64,000 nucleotides of DNA from an uncultured Hymenobacter sp. (lineage in GTDB: Bacteria > Bacteroidota > Bacteroidia > Cytophagales > Hymenobacteraceae), in the NCBI GenBank assembly GCA_913776615.1, contig CAJYPK010000048.1:124001-188000 (forward strand), given 5' to 3'. The notes below the pieces were generated by a model that searched no databases, was not told where the DNA came from, and saw nothing but the letters and a program-made list of their open reading frames with translations. Position numbers and translations under genes: made by a program. Positions within the stretch are counted from its first letter, which is position 1; each line of letters starts with the position of its first letter. Below, piece by piece: positions 15,835-24,279 of this stretch.

Positions 15835-16473
15835 ATGAGAAGATTACCCGTCTACCTGCTGCTGGACACGTCCGGCTCCATGAGTGGAGAACCGATTGAA
15901 GCCGTGAAAAACGGGATGCAGGTGCTGGTGAGCGCCCTGCGCCAAGACCCCTACGCCCTGGAAACGGCTTATCTGAGCGTCATCACGTTCGACAACACGG
16001 CTCGCCAGGTGGTGCCCCTGACGGAACTGGCGGATTTTCAATTGCCCGACCTGAAAGCTACCACGACTACCAGCCTGGGCGCAGCCTTGCACTTGCTGGC
16101 CGAAACCACCGACCGCGAGGTAAAGAAATCGACGGCCGACCAGAAGGGCGACTGGCGCCCGGTGGTTTTTATCATGACCGATGGCGAGCCAACGGACGAT
16201 TGGCGCCGGGGCCTGGCGGAGTTTAAAAAGCGCAAATTCGGCGTGGTCGTGGCGTGCGCCGCGGGCGCGGGAGCCAATACCAGCGTGCTGCAAGAAATCA
16301 CGGAAGCCGTGGTGCAGCTCGACACCGCCGATTCCAAAACCATTCAGTCCTTCTTCAAATGGGTGTCGGCCTCGATAAGCAGCAGCAGCCGCTCGGTTGA
16401 ATCGGGTGGTAAAGAGCTCATTGGTCTGCAAGAGCTGCCGCCCCCGCCGGCCGAAGTCAACGTGGTCATTTAA
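15835..16473 (+). CDS. terY: TerY-type vWA protein 1
   Basis: A 212-residue von Willebrand factor A domain of the TerY class. The metal-ion-dependent adhesion site is complete: DTSGSM at residues 11-16, a Thr/Ser-rich loop near 75-80 (TTTTSLGAA) and MTDGEP near 115-120. TerY proteins are cytoplasmic vWA scaffolds found with a PP2C phosphatase and a kinase in the TerY-P triad. The C-terminus (LQELPPPPAEVNVVI) is a Pro-rich tail shared with the next gene, perhaps a docking peptide. It is separated from the terD pair by a terminator hairpin; the second TerY gene starts 12 bp later. Confidence 0.93.
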   Translation: MRRLPVYLLLDTSGSMSGEPIEAVKNGMQVLVSALRQDPYALETAYLSVITFDNTARQVVPLTELADFQLPDLKATTTTSLGAALHLLAETTDREVKKSTADQKGDWRPVVFIMTDGEPTDDWRRGLAEFKKRKFGVVVACAAGAGANTSVLQEITEAVVQLDTADSKTIQSFFKWVSASISSSSRSVESGGKELIGLQELPPPPAEVNVVI

Positions 16474-16485
16474 TCCCGCTCGCCC

Positions 16486-17124
16486 ATGCGTAGGCTGCCA
16501 GTCTATATTCTGCTTGACACCTCCGGGTCGATGCGCGGCGAACCCATCGAGGCCGTAAAAAACGGCCTCGAAGTGCTCGTGCGTACCCTGCGGCAGGATC
16601 CCTTCACGCTTGAATCGGTGCACCTGAGCCTGCACACGTTTGACCGGGAGGTTAACATTCTGCTGCCGCTTACGGCGCTGGAAGACCTGCAACTGCCGGA
16701 GGTCACCACTCCCGACTCGGGGCCTACCCATTTGGGGGCCGCCCTCGAATTGCTGTGCGCCCAGTACGATAAAGAGATCATCAAGGGCACCGCCACCCAG
16801 AAAGGGGACTGGATGCCGCTGCTCTTCATTATCACGGATGGCAGCCCTTCCGATTTGCAGCTCTATCGGCAGATGATAGAGCAAGTGCACAAACGACGGT
16901 TTGCCAGCATCGTGGCCTGCGCGGCCGGCCCCAAGGGCAAGGATGAATTTCTGAAGGAGCTCACGCCGACGGTTATTCACCTCGATACGGCCGACAGCAA
17001 TACCTTCCAGCAGTATTTCAAATGGGTGTCGGCCACCGTGAGTACCGGCAACCGCAGCCTGGGCGCCGGCGATTTACTGCCGCCACTGCCGCCGCCACCG
17101 CCCGAGGTACACCTTCTGATTTGA
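16486..17124 (+). CDS. terY: TerY-type vWA protein 2
   Basis: Also 212 residues, a tandem paralogue of the upstream protein with the same order of motifs: DTSGSM at 11-16, ITDGSP near 115-120 and LDTADS near 170. The two proteins share long identical stretches at the N-terminus (MRRLPVYxLLDTSGSM) but differ over much of the surface, which suggests two roles rather than recent duplication. Its C-terminus LPPPPPEVHLLI repeats the tail pattern PPPPxEVxxxI. It is followed 56 bp later by the phosphatase gene. Confidence 0.92.
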   Translation: MRRLPVYILLDTSGSMRGEPIEAVKNGLEVLVRTLRQDPFTLESVHLSLHTFDREVNILLPLTALEDLQLPEVTTPDSGPTHLGAALELLCAQYDKEIIKGTATQKGDWMPLLFIITDGSPSDLQLYRQMIEQVHKRRFASIVACAAGPKGKDEFLKELTPTVIHLDTADSNTFQQYFKWVSATVSTGNRSLGAGDLLPPLPPPPPEVHLLI

Positions 17125-17180
17125 TTTTGCCCACCGCGTAGTGGGCTAGCCCCTGCCTTACCCTAGCTGGCACTGCCTTT

Positions 17181-18830
17181 ATGAGCCCCGACCACTCTGC
17201 GCCGGCCCACAAGCCGACGGTGGCCCCTTCGACTGCCGAAGGAGCCGAACCAATCGAGCGGACACCGGAAGCACCGGTGTCTTCCGCTGCCCCGCCGGCC
17301 GCGGCACCCGGCCAAGCCCCGCCTTCAGTTGGCGAGGCGGCAGGGCCGGCTGCCCCGGTCGAAGGTGCGGCAAAGGAGGCCGAGCAAGCTGAGCAACCTC
17401 AGGCGAGTGCAACGCTGTCGGCAGCCGGCAACGCCGACTCAGAAGCAGTGGCTGTGGTAGCGGCCGAACCCGCACAGGCGGACGCAGCGGCCGCGCCAAC
17501 GGTTAACCCGCCTGCCGAGCCCGGGCAGCCAGCAGCTAGTCCCGCATCCGCAGCAGCCGAAGCCAGCGCTGCCCCGTCGGTAGCCCCGCCGGTAGCCCCG
17601 CCGGCCCCGTCACAACCAGCAGTCGCCAGCGAAGTAGTGGTGAGCGGCAAGCCCCTCGTATTGCCTAATGGCAAGGCTGGGGAAGCTTATTCCTACACGT
17701 TTACAAAGGAAATAATTGACCTGAGCGGGTGCCTGAATGTGCGCGTATTGGCGCCGGACGGGCTGGGGCTGACGTTTGATCAGCACAGCCAGACCCTGGC
17801 CGGCCGGCCTTCCCAAGCCGGCGAGCACACGCTGCGGCTTAGCTATCAGCCGGCGGGCGCTACCCCGGCCGCCCCAACGCTCGTCCGCACCTTGCAGTGG
17901 TACGTAAACCCGGATCCCCGGTCGCTCTGGACGGAGCACGAGCCCGGCGCCGAGCTTACGGGCCGCAAGCCGCACGTGGCCCACCAGGTGCTGGCAGCGG
18001 GCCCGAAAGTGCTCGTGGCGGCCAGCCGCCGCGGTCGGTCCCACGCCAAGGATGCCAAGTTCCGCGAGGATGATTTCCGGTGCTACTACCAGGCTGATGC
18101 TCAGGCGTACGTAATGGCCGTGGCCGACGGCGCGGGTTCGGCGACTATGTCGCGCGAGGGCTCCCGCCTGGCCTGCGAGCTAGCTACCCAGCACGTAATT
18201 AGTGCGTTGAGCGGCGGCATAGCGGATAGACTCCGGGGATTGGCCAAGGCGCTGGAGGCCGCTACCCGCAAGGCTCTGCAAGATGAGCTGTACAAACTGC
18301 TGGGTAACGCCGCGCTCATCGCCGCCCGCCACATCACCCAAACGGCGGAAGCCGCCGGGCACGCAGTGCGGGACTACGCCACTACGCTCTTGCTCACCCT
18401 CTGCCTGCCGACCACGCAAGGCTGGCTGGTCGGGGCCTTCTGGGTGGGCGATGGCGGCCTGGGGCTGTACCGTCGGGAGGAGGGAATTCGCCTGCTGGGC
18501 GCGCCGGACGGGGGGGAGTATTCCGGCCAAACCCGCTTTCTCACCATGAAGGAAACGTTTGAGGCGAGCTCGCTGTACGGCCGGGTGCGCTTCGAGCTCG
18601 TGCCCGACTTCGACGCCCTGGTACTCATGACCGACGGAATCACCGACGCCCTGTTTCAGACGGACGCCAACCTGGCCAACGCGGAAAAGTGGCAGGAACT
18701 GCTCGACGGCATCAACGCCGCGGCCCCCCTGCGGCGCGACAACCAGGCGGTGGCTGCGCAGCTCGCCGAATGGCTCAACTTCTGGGTGAAAGGGGAGTAC
18801 GACGACCGCACCATTGCCATTTTATTCTAA
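17181..18830 (+). CDS. PP2C-type phosphatase with low-complexity N-terminus and Ig-like segment
   Basis: A 549-residue protein in three parts. Residues 1-150 are Ala/Pro/Glu-rich and probably disordered. Residues about 152-245 look like an Ig-like beta domain (KPLVLPNGKAGEAYSYTF, then LAGRPSQAGEHTLRLSYQP), of the type seen in putative Ig (He_PIG-like) modules. Residues about 265-549 are a PP2C Ser/Thr phosphatase: VADGAGSA near 313, FWVGDGGLGLYRR near 416, LMTDGITDALF near 482 and YDDRTIAILF at the end, supplying the metal-binding Asp residues. It should oppose the kinase encoded 4 bp downstream. The TerY-phosphatase-kinase order is that of the TerY-P triad. The Ig-like segment is my reading and needs a profile search. 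Confidence 0.88.
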   Translation: MSPDHSAPAHKPTVAPSTAEGAEPIERTPEAPVSSAAPPAAAPGQAPPSVGEAAGPAAPVEGAAKEAEQAEQPQASATLSAAGNADSEAVAVVAAEPAQADAAAAPTVNPPAEPGQPAASPASAAAEASAAPSVAPPVAPPAPSQPAVASEVVVSGKPLVLPNGKAGEAYSYTFTKEIIDLSGCLNVRVLAPDGLGLTFDQHSQTLAGRPSQAGEHTLRLSYQPAGATPAAPTLVRTLQWYVNPDPRSLWTEHEPGAELTGRKPHVAHQVLAAGPKVLVAASRRGRSHAKDAKFREDDFRCYYQADAQAYVMAVADGAGSATMSREGSRLACELATQHVISALSGGIADRLRGLAKALEAATRKALQDELYKLLGNAALIAARHITQTAEAAGHAVRDYATTLLLTLCLPTTQGWLVGAFWVGDGGLGLYRREEGIRLLGAPDGGEYSGQTRFLTMKETFEASSLYGRVRFELVPDFDALVLMTDGITDALFQTDANLANAEKWQELLDGINAAAPLRRDNQAVAAQLAEWLNFWVKGEYDDRTIAILF

Positions 18831-18834
18831 CAGC

Positions 18835-20334
18835 ATGGCTAACGTCATTTCGCTTACGGCGCACGATGGCTCGCAGGTCGAGTACGTGGATACGCTTATT
18901 GGCCAGGGAGGTATGAAGGACGTGTACTTCAGCCCGGATAAAAGCTACGTGGTGTGCTTTTATCGCACCAAAGCCGATGCGGCCACCCGCGACCGGCTCC
19001 TGACCATTGCCGCCACTTACCGGGACCGGATTTTCAACCAGGCCGGCGGAGACTTCTGGCAGAATCTGTTTTGCTGGCCGACCAAGGTTGTCGAGCACGA
19101 GGGGCGGTTGGGGATTGTGACGCCGACGTACCAGCCGCAGTTTTTCTTTAAGATAGGCTCACGCAACGGCGACTTCCTGGCCATTAAAGGCAAGGAAAAA
19201 GAAGGCAAATGGTTTGCGTCGGCCTTCCACCAGAGCAAAAACCTCGATCCACAGGAAAAGGGCGACTTCTACAAGTACCTGCAAATATGCCTCAATATCA
19301 GCCGGGCCGTGCGCCGCATGCACGCGGCGGGCCTGGCGCACTCGGACTTGTCGTATAAAAACGTTCTGATTGACCCTACTTCGGGTAAAGCCTCCATCAT
19401 CGACATTGATGGCCTGGTAGTGCCGGGGAAATACCCGCCGGACGTTATTGGGACGCCCGATTTTATTGCGCCGGAAGTGCTGGCTACCCTCGGGCTGGAT
19501 TACCACGATGCCGGGCGCAAGTTTCCGAATATCGCCACCGACCGGCACGCGCTGGCCGTGATGATTTACATGTACCTGCTGCGCCGGCACCCGCTGCGCG
19601 GTCGTAAAGTGAACGACCCCGACCCGACGCGCGACGAAGAGCTGTCGATGGGCGCGAACGCCCTCTTCGTCGAGCACCCCTCGGACAAGAGCAACCGCCC
19701 CAATCCGGCCGACCTGAAGCCTAGCTATTTACCCTGGGGCGACGTCGATAAGCTGCCCTACACCATCTGCGGGCCTTATCTGAAAAAGCTGTTTGACCGC
19801 GCCTTCACGGTGGGGCTCAAAACGCCCTCGGAGCGCCCCACGGCCGATGACTGGGAGACCGCCCTGATTAAAACGGTGGACCTGCTGCAGCCTTGCTCCA
19901 ATGCCGCCTGCGAGCAGAAATGGTACGTCTTTGACAACAGTACCGCGCCGAAGTGTCCCTACTGCGGTACCACCTACGTCGGCTCGCTGCCCATGCTAAA
20001 TCTGTACGCCAAGACCCCCAGCGGGCAATTCAGCTTCGAAAACCACCGGCTGATGGTGTACAGCAACCAGTATATCTACCGCTGGCACACCCTGCGCAAC
20101 GTGGTACCGAACGAGAAGCTGAAGCCCGACGAAAAACAGCCGGTCGGCTACTTCGTGTTTCACCAAGGTCGCTGGGTCTTGGTCAATCAGCGCATGAGTG
20201 GGCTGCGCGATATTGACGAAGGCAGGGAGATTCCGCCGGGGCAGATGCTGGAACTGCGCGATGGCCAGAAGATTTTGCTTTCTAGCGAAGAAGGGGGGCG
20301 CCTGGCCATCGTACAAATCAGCAACAATAGCTAG
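18835..20334 (+). CDS. TerY-P-type protein kinase with zinc ribbon
   Basis: A 499-residue kinase-fold protein. It has a Gly-rich loop (GQGGMKDVY, 23-31), a catalytic loop HSDLSYKNVL (169-178) in place of HRDLKxxN, a metal-binding IDID (188-191) in place of DFG, and IAPEVL (211-216). After the kinase fold comes a zinc ribbon with Cys354, Cys359, Cys374 and Cys377, and then a beta-rich C-terminal domain of about 110 residues. This is the kinase class paired with TerY and PP2C in bacterial stress operons. I use the ATG at 18835, 4 bp after the phosphatase stop; 18814 is possible but overlaps it. It is probably the last gene of the operon. Confidence 0.9.
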   Translation: MANVISLTAHDGSQVEYVDTLIGQGGMKDVYFSPDKSYVVCFYRTKADAATRDRLLTIAATYRDRIFNQAGGDFWQNLFCWPTKVVEHEGRLGIVTPTYQPQFFFKIGSRNGDFLAIKGKEKEGKWFASAFHQSKNLDPQEKGDFYKYLQICLNISRAVRRMHAAGLAHSDLSYKNVLIDPTSGKASIIDIDGLVVPGKYPPDVIGTPDFIAPEVLATLGLDYHDAGRKFPNIATDRHALAVMIYMYLLRRHPLRGRKVNDPDPTRDEELSMGANALFVEHPSDKSNRPNPADLKPSYLPWGDVDKLPYTICGPYLKKLFDRAFTVGLKTPSERPTADDWETALIKTVDLLQPCSNAACEQKWYVFDNSTAPKCPYCGTTYVGSLPMLNLYAKTPSGQFSFENHRLMVYSNQYIYRWHTLRNVVPNEKLKPDEKQPVGYFVFHQGRWVLVNQRMSGLRDIDEGREIPPGQMLELRDGQKILLSSEEGGRLAIVQISNNS

Positions 20335-20441
20335 GGTGATGTACTAGCTGCAAGATAGTATAAGCACACCGGGTAGCGACTAAGGATTCTTGTGCAAACT
20401 GCGCTCAGTAAATGCGTAATTCCTTCGAGTATTTTAAATCT

Positions 20442-20580
20442 ATTAAAAAGCCTTCTTTCCCGTCCGTCATGCTGAGCTTGCCGAAGCATCTCGCTCGCTG
20501 TGTTTGACGAGAGAGTTAGTGCACCACGCGAGATGCTTCGGCAAGCTCAGCATGACGGACGGGAAAGAAGGCTTTTTAAT
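20442..20580. repeat. Long REP-like palindrome of the GTCATGCTGAG family after the ter operon
   Basis: About 50-bp near-perfect arms around a 35-nt loop. The core is GTCATGCTGAGCTTGCCGAA; outside it, locus-specific bases (ATTAAAAAGCCTTCTTTCCC) are also mirrored. The outermost CTTTTTAAT gives a T-tract on either strand. It is the largest member of the family in this window. Confidence 0.85.
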
Positions 20581-20591
20581 TTACCATAGCT

Positions 20592-20622
20592 GGGCAGCTT
20601 CCGCAAGGAGGCTGCCCTTTTT
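20592..20622 (+). terminator. Intrinsic terminator downstream of the ter operon
   Basis: GGGCAGC and GCTGCCC form the stem, with CTTCC/GGAGG extending it, followed by TTTTT. It lies 12 bp after the large palindrome, so the ter operon ends in two successive barriers. Confidence 0.75.
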
Positions 20623-21004
20623 GCTGGGAGCGCGGCGAACTGTAATGCCGATAAGCTGGCTTTGTTGCTAAATTGGTATAGGTTTGCTCAGTAGCTATAG
20701 CTCCGAGCCTTAGTGTGGGGTGAGCTGCTCGCTACAGACTTCCGGAGCGCAATGTGAGTTGTTAATGAGTAGCTTATCTAGCTAAAAAAACGATACTGAG
20801 GTCAGGTATGGGCGTGCAACTCTGCCCCTGGCATGTCTGCCCATACCTCCAGGACTTGCGGAGCCAGCTATAGGCGCTTACCAAAACTACCCCGTGCTCG
20901 CTTCGAATGGGGAAGTAGTGGTGCTACTTAGCTGCCCCAAGCGGGGGCCGGGGCGGCCGGCGCGTGACTCGTTCTATCCTTTTCCCACCCAGTTCGTTTC
21001 CTGT
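20623..21004. other. Intergenic region upstream of the porin, no gene seen
   Basis: About 380 bp without a supported gene. The only structure I see is an inverted repeat GGTATGGGC / GCCCATACC (20805-20847) with a 25-nt loop, which could be an operator or a remnant. No exact TAnnTTTG box was found near the porin start. Confidence 0.4.
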
Positions 21005-22567
21005 ATGCAAATTTCCCGCTATACGCTGGCCCTGAGCGGCTTGCTGCTGGCTGGCGCCGCCCGGGCGCAGGTGGTGCCGCCTACTCCGGGGTCGGCCCCG
21101 CCGCCCGCGCCGCTGTCCCCGCCGCCCACCCCGCCCGCGCCCGCCAAGCCGGTGCCCTACGGGGCGGGCATGAAATTCAACCTCTCGCCCGACGGTCAGA
21201 AGTACGTGCGCCTCATGGCCTGGACCCAGGTGTACGTGCGCTACAACGAGAACAACACCGGTACGCTGCGCGGCCCCAACGAGCCCAAGAGCAGCCAGCT
21301 CGACTTCGGCATCCGGCGCTCGCGCATGGTGCTGCTGGCCCAGCTGAGCCCGCGCTTTCTCATCTATACCCATTTGGGTATCAACAACCAGAACAACGTG
21401 AGCGGCGGCGTAAACGCCACTACCGACGGCAAGAAGCCGCAGTTTTTCATCCACGAGGCCGTGACCGAGTACAAGGTCAACAAGTACCTCAGCCTGGGGG
21501 CCGGGCTGCACTATTTCAACGGCATCTCGCGCCTGAGCAGCGCCAGCACCACGAGCATTCTGCCGATGGATCTGCCGCTCACCAACTTCCCCACCATCGA
21601 CGCGCTCGACCAGTTTGCCCGCTGGATTGGGGTGTACGCCAAGGGCCGGGTGGGCAAGTTCGACTACCGCCTCTCGATGAGCGACCCTTTCCTGACCAAC
21701 CTGCCCACCAACCCCAACTACGTGGTGGGCGGCGTGCAAACCGGCAATCCGCTGGGCCTGGGCTTCAACTCGACGGTGGGCGGCGTCACGACCAATACCG
21801 GCGTGAACGTGGCCCAGTACAACCCGCAGAATGACAGCCACGTGTACCAGGGCTATTTCGATTATAACTTCTTCGACCCCGAGCCCAACCTGCTGCCTTA
21901 CATGCAGGGTACCTGGCTGGGTACCAAGAAGGTGCTGAGCCTCGGGGCCGGCTTCCTGTACAATCAGGACGGGATGTTCTCGCGCCAAAGCAATAGCTCG
22001 GTAAACCTCGCCACCCTGGCCAGCGGGGCCGACCTCTACGCCGCCGTGCCCACTACCAAGCACGATATCAAGCTCTTCGGGGCCGACGTGTTCTACGATA
22101 CGCCGCTCGATACGGCCCGGCGCACGGCCCTGACGTTCTACGGCGTGTACTACAACTACGACTTCGGCCCGAACTACGTGCGCTTCGTGGGGGCGGAAAA
22201 CCCCGGCTACGGGGCCAGCGCCACCCGGGGCAACGCCGTGCCGCAGTCGGGTACCGGCGGCTCAGTCTACGGGCAGCTCGGCTTCCTGCTGGGTAAGAAT
22301 ACCCTGGGTAGCAAGGTGCGCCTGCAACCCTACGTAGCCTACTTGCACAGCAATTACGAGGGCCTGCGCAACGCCGCCGGTGAGGTGCAGGGCGTGAACG
22401 TCTACGACGCGGGTCTCAACTTCCTCATCGATGGCCACAACGCCAAAGTCACGCTCAACTACCGCGCCCGCCCCGATTTCAACCTCACCACCGTCAACGG
22501 CGTGGGCGTGGTCGGCGAAGTCAAGCACCGCCCCGAGATAACGCTGCAAACGCAGGTGTTTCTGTAA
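21005..22567 (+). CDS. Outer-membrane porin with Pro-rich N-terminal linker
   Basis: A 520-residue secreted protein. The signal peptide (about 1-21, LALSGLLLAGAARAQ) is followed by a linker of about 28 residues made almost only of Pro, Ala and Ser. The barrel begins near KFNLSPDGQKYVRLMAWTQV, a pattern of phosphate-selective-porin-like proteins in Bacteroidota, and ends HRPEITLQTQVFL with a terminal aromatic residue. It should form a passive channel; the substrate is unknown. The MFS symporter 118 bp downstream may take the same solute across the inner membrane. I use the ATG at 21005 because the extra 37 residues of a longer frame precede the signal peptide. Confidence 0.85.
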   Translation: MQISRYTLALSGLLLAGAARAQVVPPTPGSAPPPAPLSPPPTPPAPAKPVPYGAGMKFNLSPDGQKYVRLMAWTQVYVRYNENNTGTLRGPNEPKSSQLDFGIRRSRMVLLAQLSPRFLIYTHLGINNQNNVSGGVNATTDGKKPQFFIHEAVTEYKVNKYLSLGAGLHYFNGISRLSSASTTSILPMDLPLTNFPTIDALDQFARWIGVYAKGRVGKFDYRLSMSDPFLTNLPTNPNYVVGGVQTGNPLGLGFNSTVGGVTTNTGVNVAQYNPQNDSHVYQGYFDYNFFDPEPNLLPYMQGTWLGTKKVLSLGAGFLYNQDGMFSRQSNSSVNLATLASGADLYAAVPTTKHDIKLFGADVFYDTPLDTARRTALTFYGVYYNYDFGPNYVRFVGAENPGYGASATRGNAVPQSGTGGSVYGQLGFLLGKNTLGSKVRLQPYVAYLHSNYEGLRNAAGEVQGVNVYDAGLNFLIDGHNAKVTLNYRARPDFNLTTVNGVGVVGEVKHRPEITLQTQVFL

Positions 22568-22571
22568 GTTG

Positions 22572-22658
22572 TTAATTGTTAATGGTTAATTGTTGGTGAT
22601 TATCAATCAACGCAATTAATTGCCCATTAACAACTAATAATTAACCATTAACAATTAA
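22572..22658. repeat. Inverted word array filling the porin-MFS gap
   Basis: The word TTAATTGTTAATGGTTAATT (22572-22591) is mirrored exactly at 22639-22658, around an AT-rich 47-bp centre. The porin stop codon (TAA) lies at the array's left edge. Confidence 0.75.
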
Positions 22659-22685
22659 AAAAACTCTTTCCCACCCAAACTCTTC

Positions 22686-24164
22686 ATGGAACAAAGCCTG
22701 AACCCCGCGGCTTACGGCGCGGCCGTGGATGCGCCGGCCGCGCACGACAACAACCACGTCGATTCGAAGACCATCTGGCAGGTTATCACGGCCTCGTCGG
22801 TGGGGACGGTCATCGAGTGGTACGACTTCTACATCTTCGGTTCGCTGGCGGCCATTATTGGGCCGGTGCTGTTTGGGCATGCCGGTAAGATTGAGGATAC
22901 GCTGCTCGGGGCGCTGGCCGTATTCGGGGCCGGCTTCGTGGTGCGGCCGTTCGGGGCCATGTTCTTCGGCCGGCTGGGCGACATGATCGGGCGCAAGTAT
23001 ACCTTCCTGGTTACGCTGCTGATTATGGGCGGGGCCACGTTCATCACTGGGCTTATTCCGAGCTACGACTCCATCGGCATCGCGGCCCCGGCTATCGTGG
23101 TGGTGCTGCGCCTGTTGCAGGGGCTGGCCCTGGGTGGCGAGTACGGCGGCGCGGCCACCTACGTGGCCGAGTACGCCCCCGATGCCAAGCGCGGCTACTA
23201 CACGAGCTTTATCCAGATTACGGCTACGGGTGGTCTGATTCTCAGTATTCTAGTTATCGTCATTACCCGTAAGACGATGGGCGAGGCGGCGTTTAAAGAG
23301 TGGGGCTGGCGCATTCCGTTTCTGCTCTCGGGCCTGCTGGTTATCGCCTCGTACTACATCCGCAAGAAGCTGCACGAATCGCCGCTCTTCGCCAAGGCCA
23401 AGGCGACCGGCACCACGAGCAAGAGCCCGCTGCGCGACTCGTTCGTGAATCCCATCAACCGCCGTCTGGTGCTGATTGCGCTTTTCGGGGTGACGATGGG
23501 GCAGGGCGTGATTTTCTATACCTCGCAGTTCCACGCCTACTCGTTCATGAACAACACGCTCAAACTCGACATTGTAGATTCGAGCACCATCCTGGTAGTG
23601 GCGATGGTACTGGCCACGCCGTTGTTCGTGTACTTCGGCTCGCTGTCCGACCGCATCGGGCGCAAGCGCATCATCATGACGGGTATGATTTGCGGGGCGC
23701 TGTTTACCATCCCGCTCTTCTACGGCATCAAGGCCTACGCCGGGCCGCTCACCGAAATCACCCCCGCCACCGTGGACGCCGCCGGCAAGGCCGTGCCCGC
23801 CGTGATGAAAGCTCTCACGCCCAACGTGTTTATGATGACGGTACTTACGTTCTTCCTCGTGCTGTTCGTCACAATGGTGTACGGCCCCATCGCCGCCTAC
23901 CTCGTCGAGCTGTTTCCTACCAGCGTGCGCTACACCTCGCTGTCGGTGCCCTACCACATTGGGAATGGGGTGTTTGGGGGCTTCGTGCCGCTCATTGCTA
24001 CCTCCATTGGCGTGTGGGCGGCGGCCCAGCCGGCCGGTACCTTCGCCAAGGAGCACAGCAGTCTGCTGGGGCTGATTTATCCGGTGGTGATTGCGCTTAT
24101 TTGCTTCTTCGTGGGGTCGGCGCTGATGAAGGATACGCGGAATGTGAAGCTGATGGATAGCTAG
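22686..24164 (+). CDS. MFS metabolite:H+ symporter (MHS family, ShiA/KgtP/ProP-like)
   Basis: A 492-residue twelve-segment transporter. The signature SSVGTVIEWYDFYIFGSLA near residue 38 and GRLGDMIGRKYTFL near 97 define the metabolite:H+ symporter family, as do RLLQGLALGGEYGGAATYVAEY near 140 and the second-half motif GSLSDRIGRKRIIM. Family members import dicarboxylates, shikimate, proline or similar with protons; the exact substrate is not readable. An insert of about 35 residues between segments 9 and 10 (TPATVDAAGKAVPAVMKALT) makes it longer than usual. It probably works with the upstream porin. A terminator hairpin follows. Confidence 0.92.
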   Translation: MEQSLNPAAYGAAVDAPAAHDNNHVDSKTIWQVITASSVGTVIEWYDFYIFGSLAAIIGPVLFGHAGKIEDTLLGALAVFGAGFVVRPFGAMFFGRLGDMIGRKYTFLVTLLIMGGATFITGLIPSYDSIGIAAPAIVVVLRLLQGLALGGEYGGAATYVAEYAPDAKRGYYTSFIQITATGGLILSILVIVITRKTMGEAAFKEWGWRIPFLLSGLLVIASYYIRKKLHESPLFAKAKATGTTSKSPLRDSFVNPINRRLVLIALFGVTMGQGVIFYTSQFHAYSFMNNTLKLDIVDSSTILVVAMVLATPLFVYFGSLSDRIGRKRIIMTGMICGALFTIPLFYGIKAYAGPLTEITPATVDAAGKAVPAVMKALTPNVFMMTVLTFFLVLFVTMVYGPIAAYLVELFPTSVRYTSLSVPYHIGNGVFGGFVPLIATSIGVWAAAQPAGTFAKEHSSLLGLIYPVVIALICFFVGSALMKDTRNVKLMDS

Positions 24165-24187
24165 ATAAGGGATTGATTATTAGTGAG

Positions 24188-24219
24188 AACCCGTCAGGCA
24201 GCCCGCCGGGCGGGTTTTT
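24188..24219 (+). terminator. Terminator after the MHS transporter
   Basis: AACCCG pairs with CGGGTT, with an inner GCCCGCCGGGC, followed by TTTTT, 24 bp after the stop codon. Confidence 0.65.
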
Positions 24220-24251
24220 GCTTGCTATGCTGGCGTGCGGCCCTGGCGCCG

Positions 24252-24274
24252 GACAAGCTAAAGCTTATCCTACA
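24252..24274. repeat. Single arm of the TAGGGTAAGCTTTAGC repeat
   Basis: GACAAGCTAAAGCTTATCC, then TACA, matches one arm of the palindrome at 47820-47899 with two differences. The other arm is absent here. Confidence 0.55.
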
Positions 24275-24279
24275 TTTCT

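Noticed and set aside
20623..21004. Possible tRNA or small RNA in the gap before the porin
   Set aside because: No cloverleaf or TpsiC-arm sequence could be formed; only one simple inverted repeat is present.
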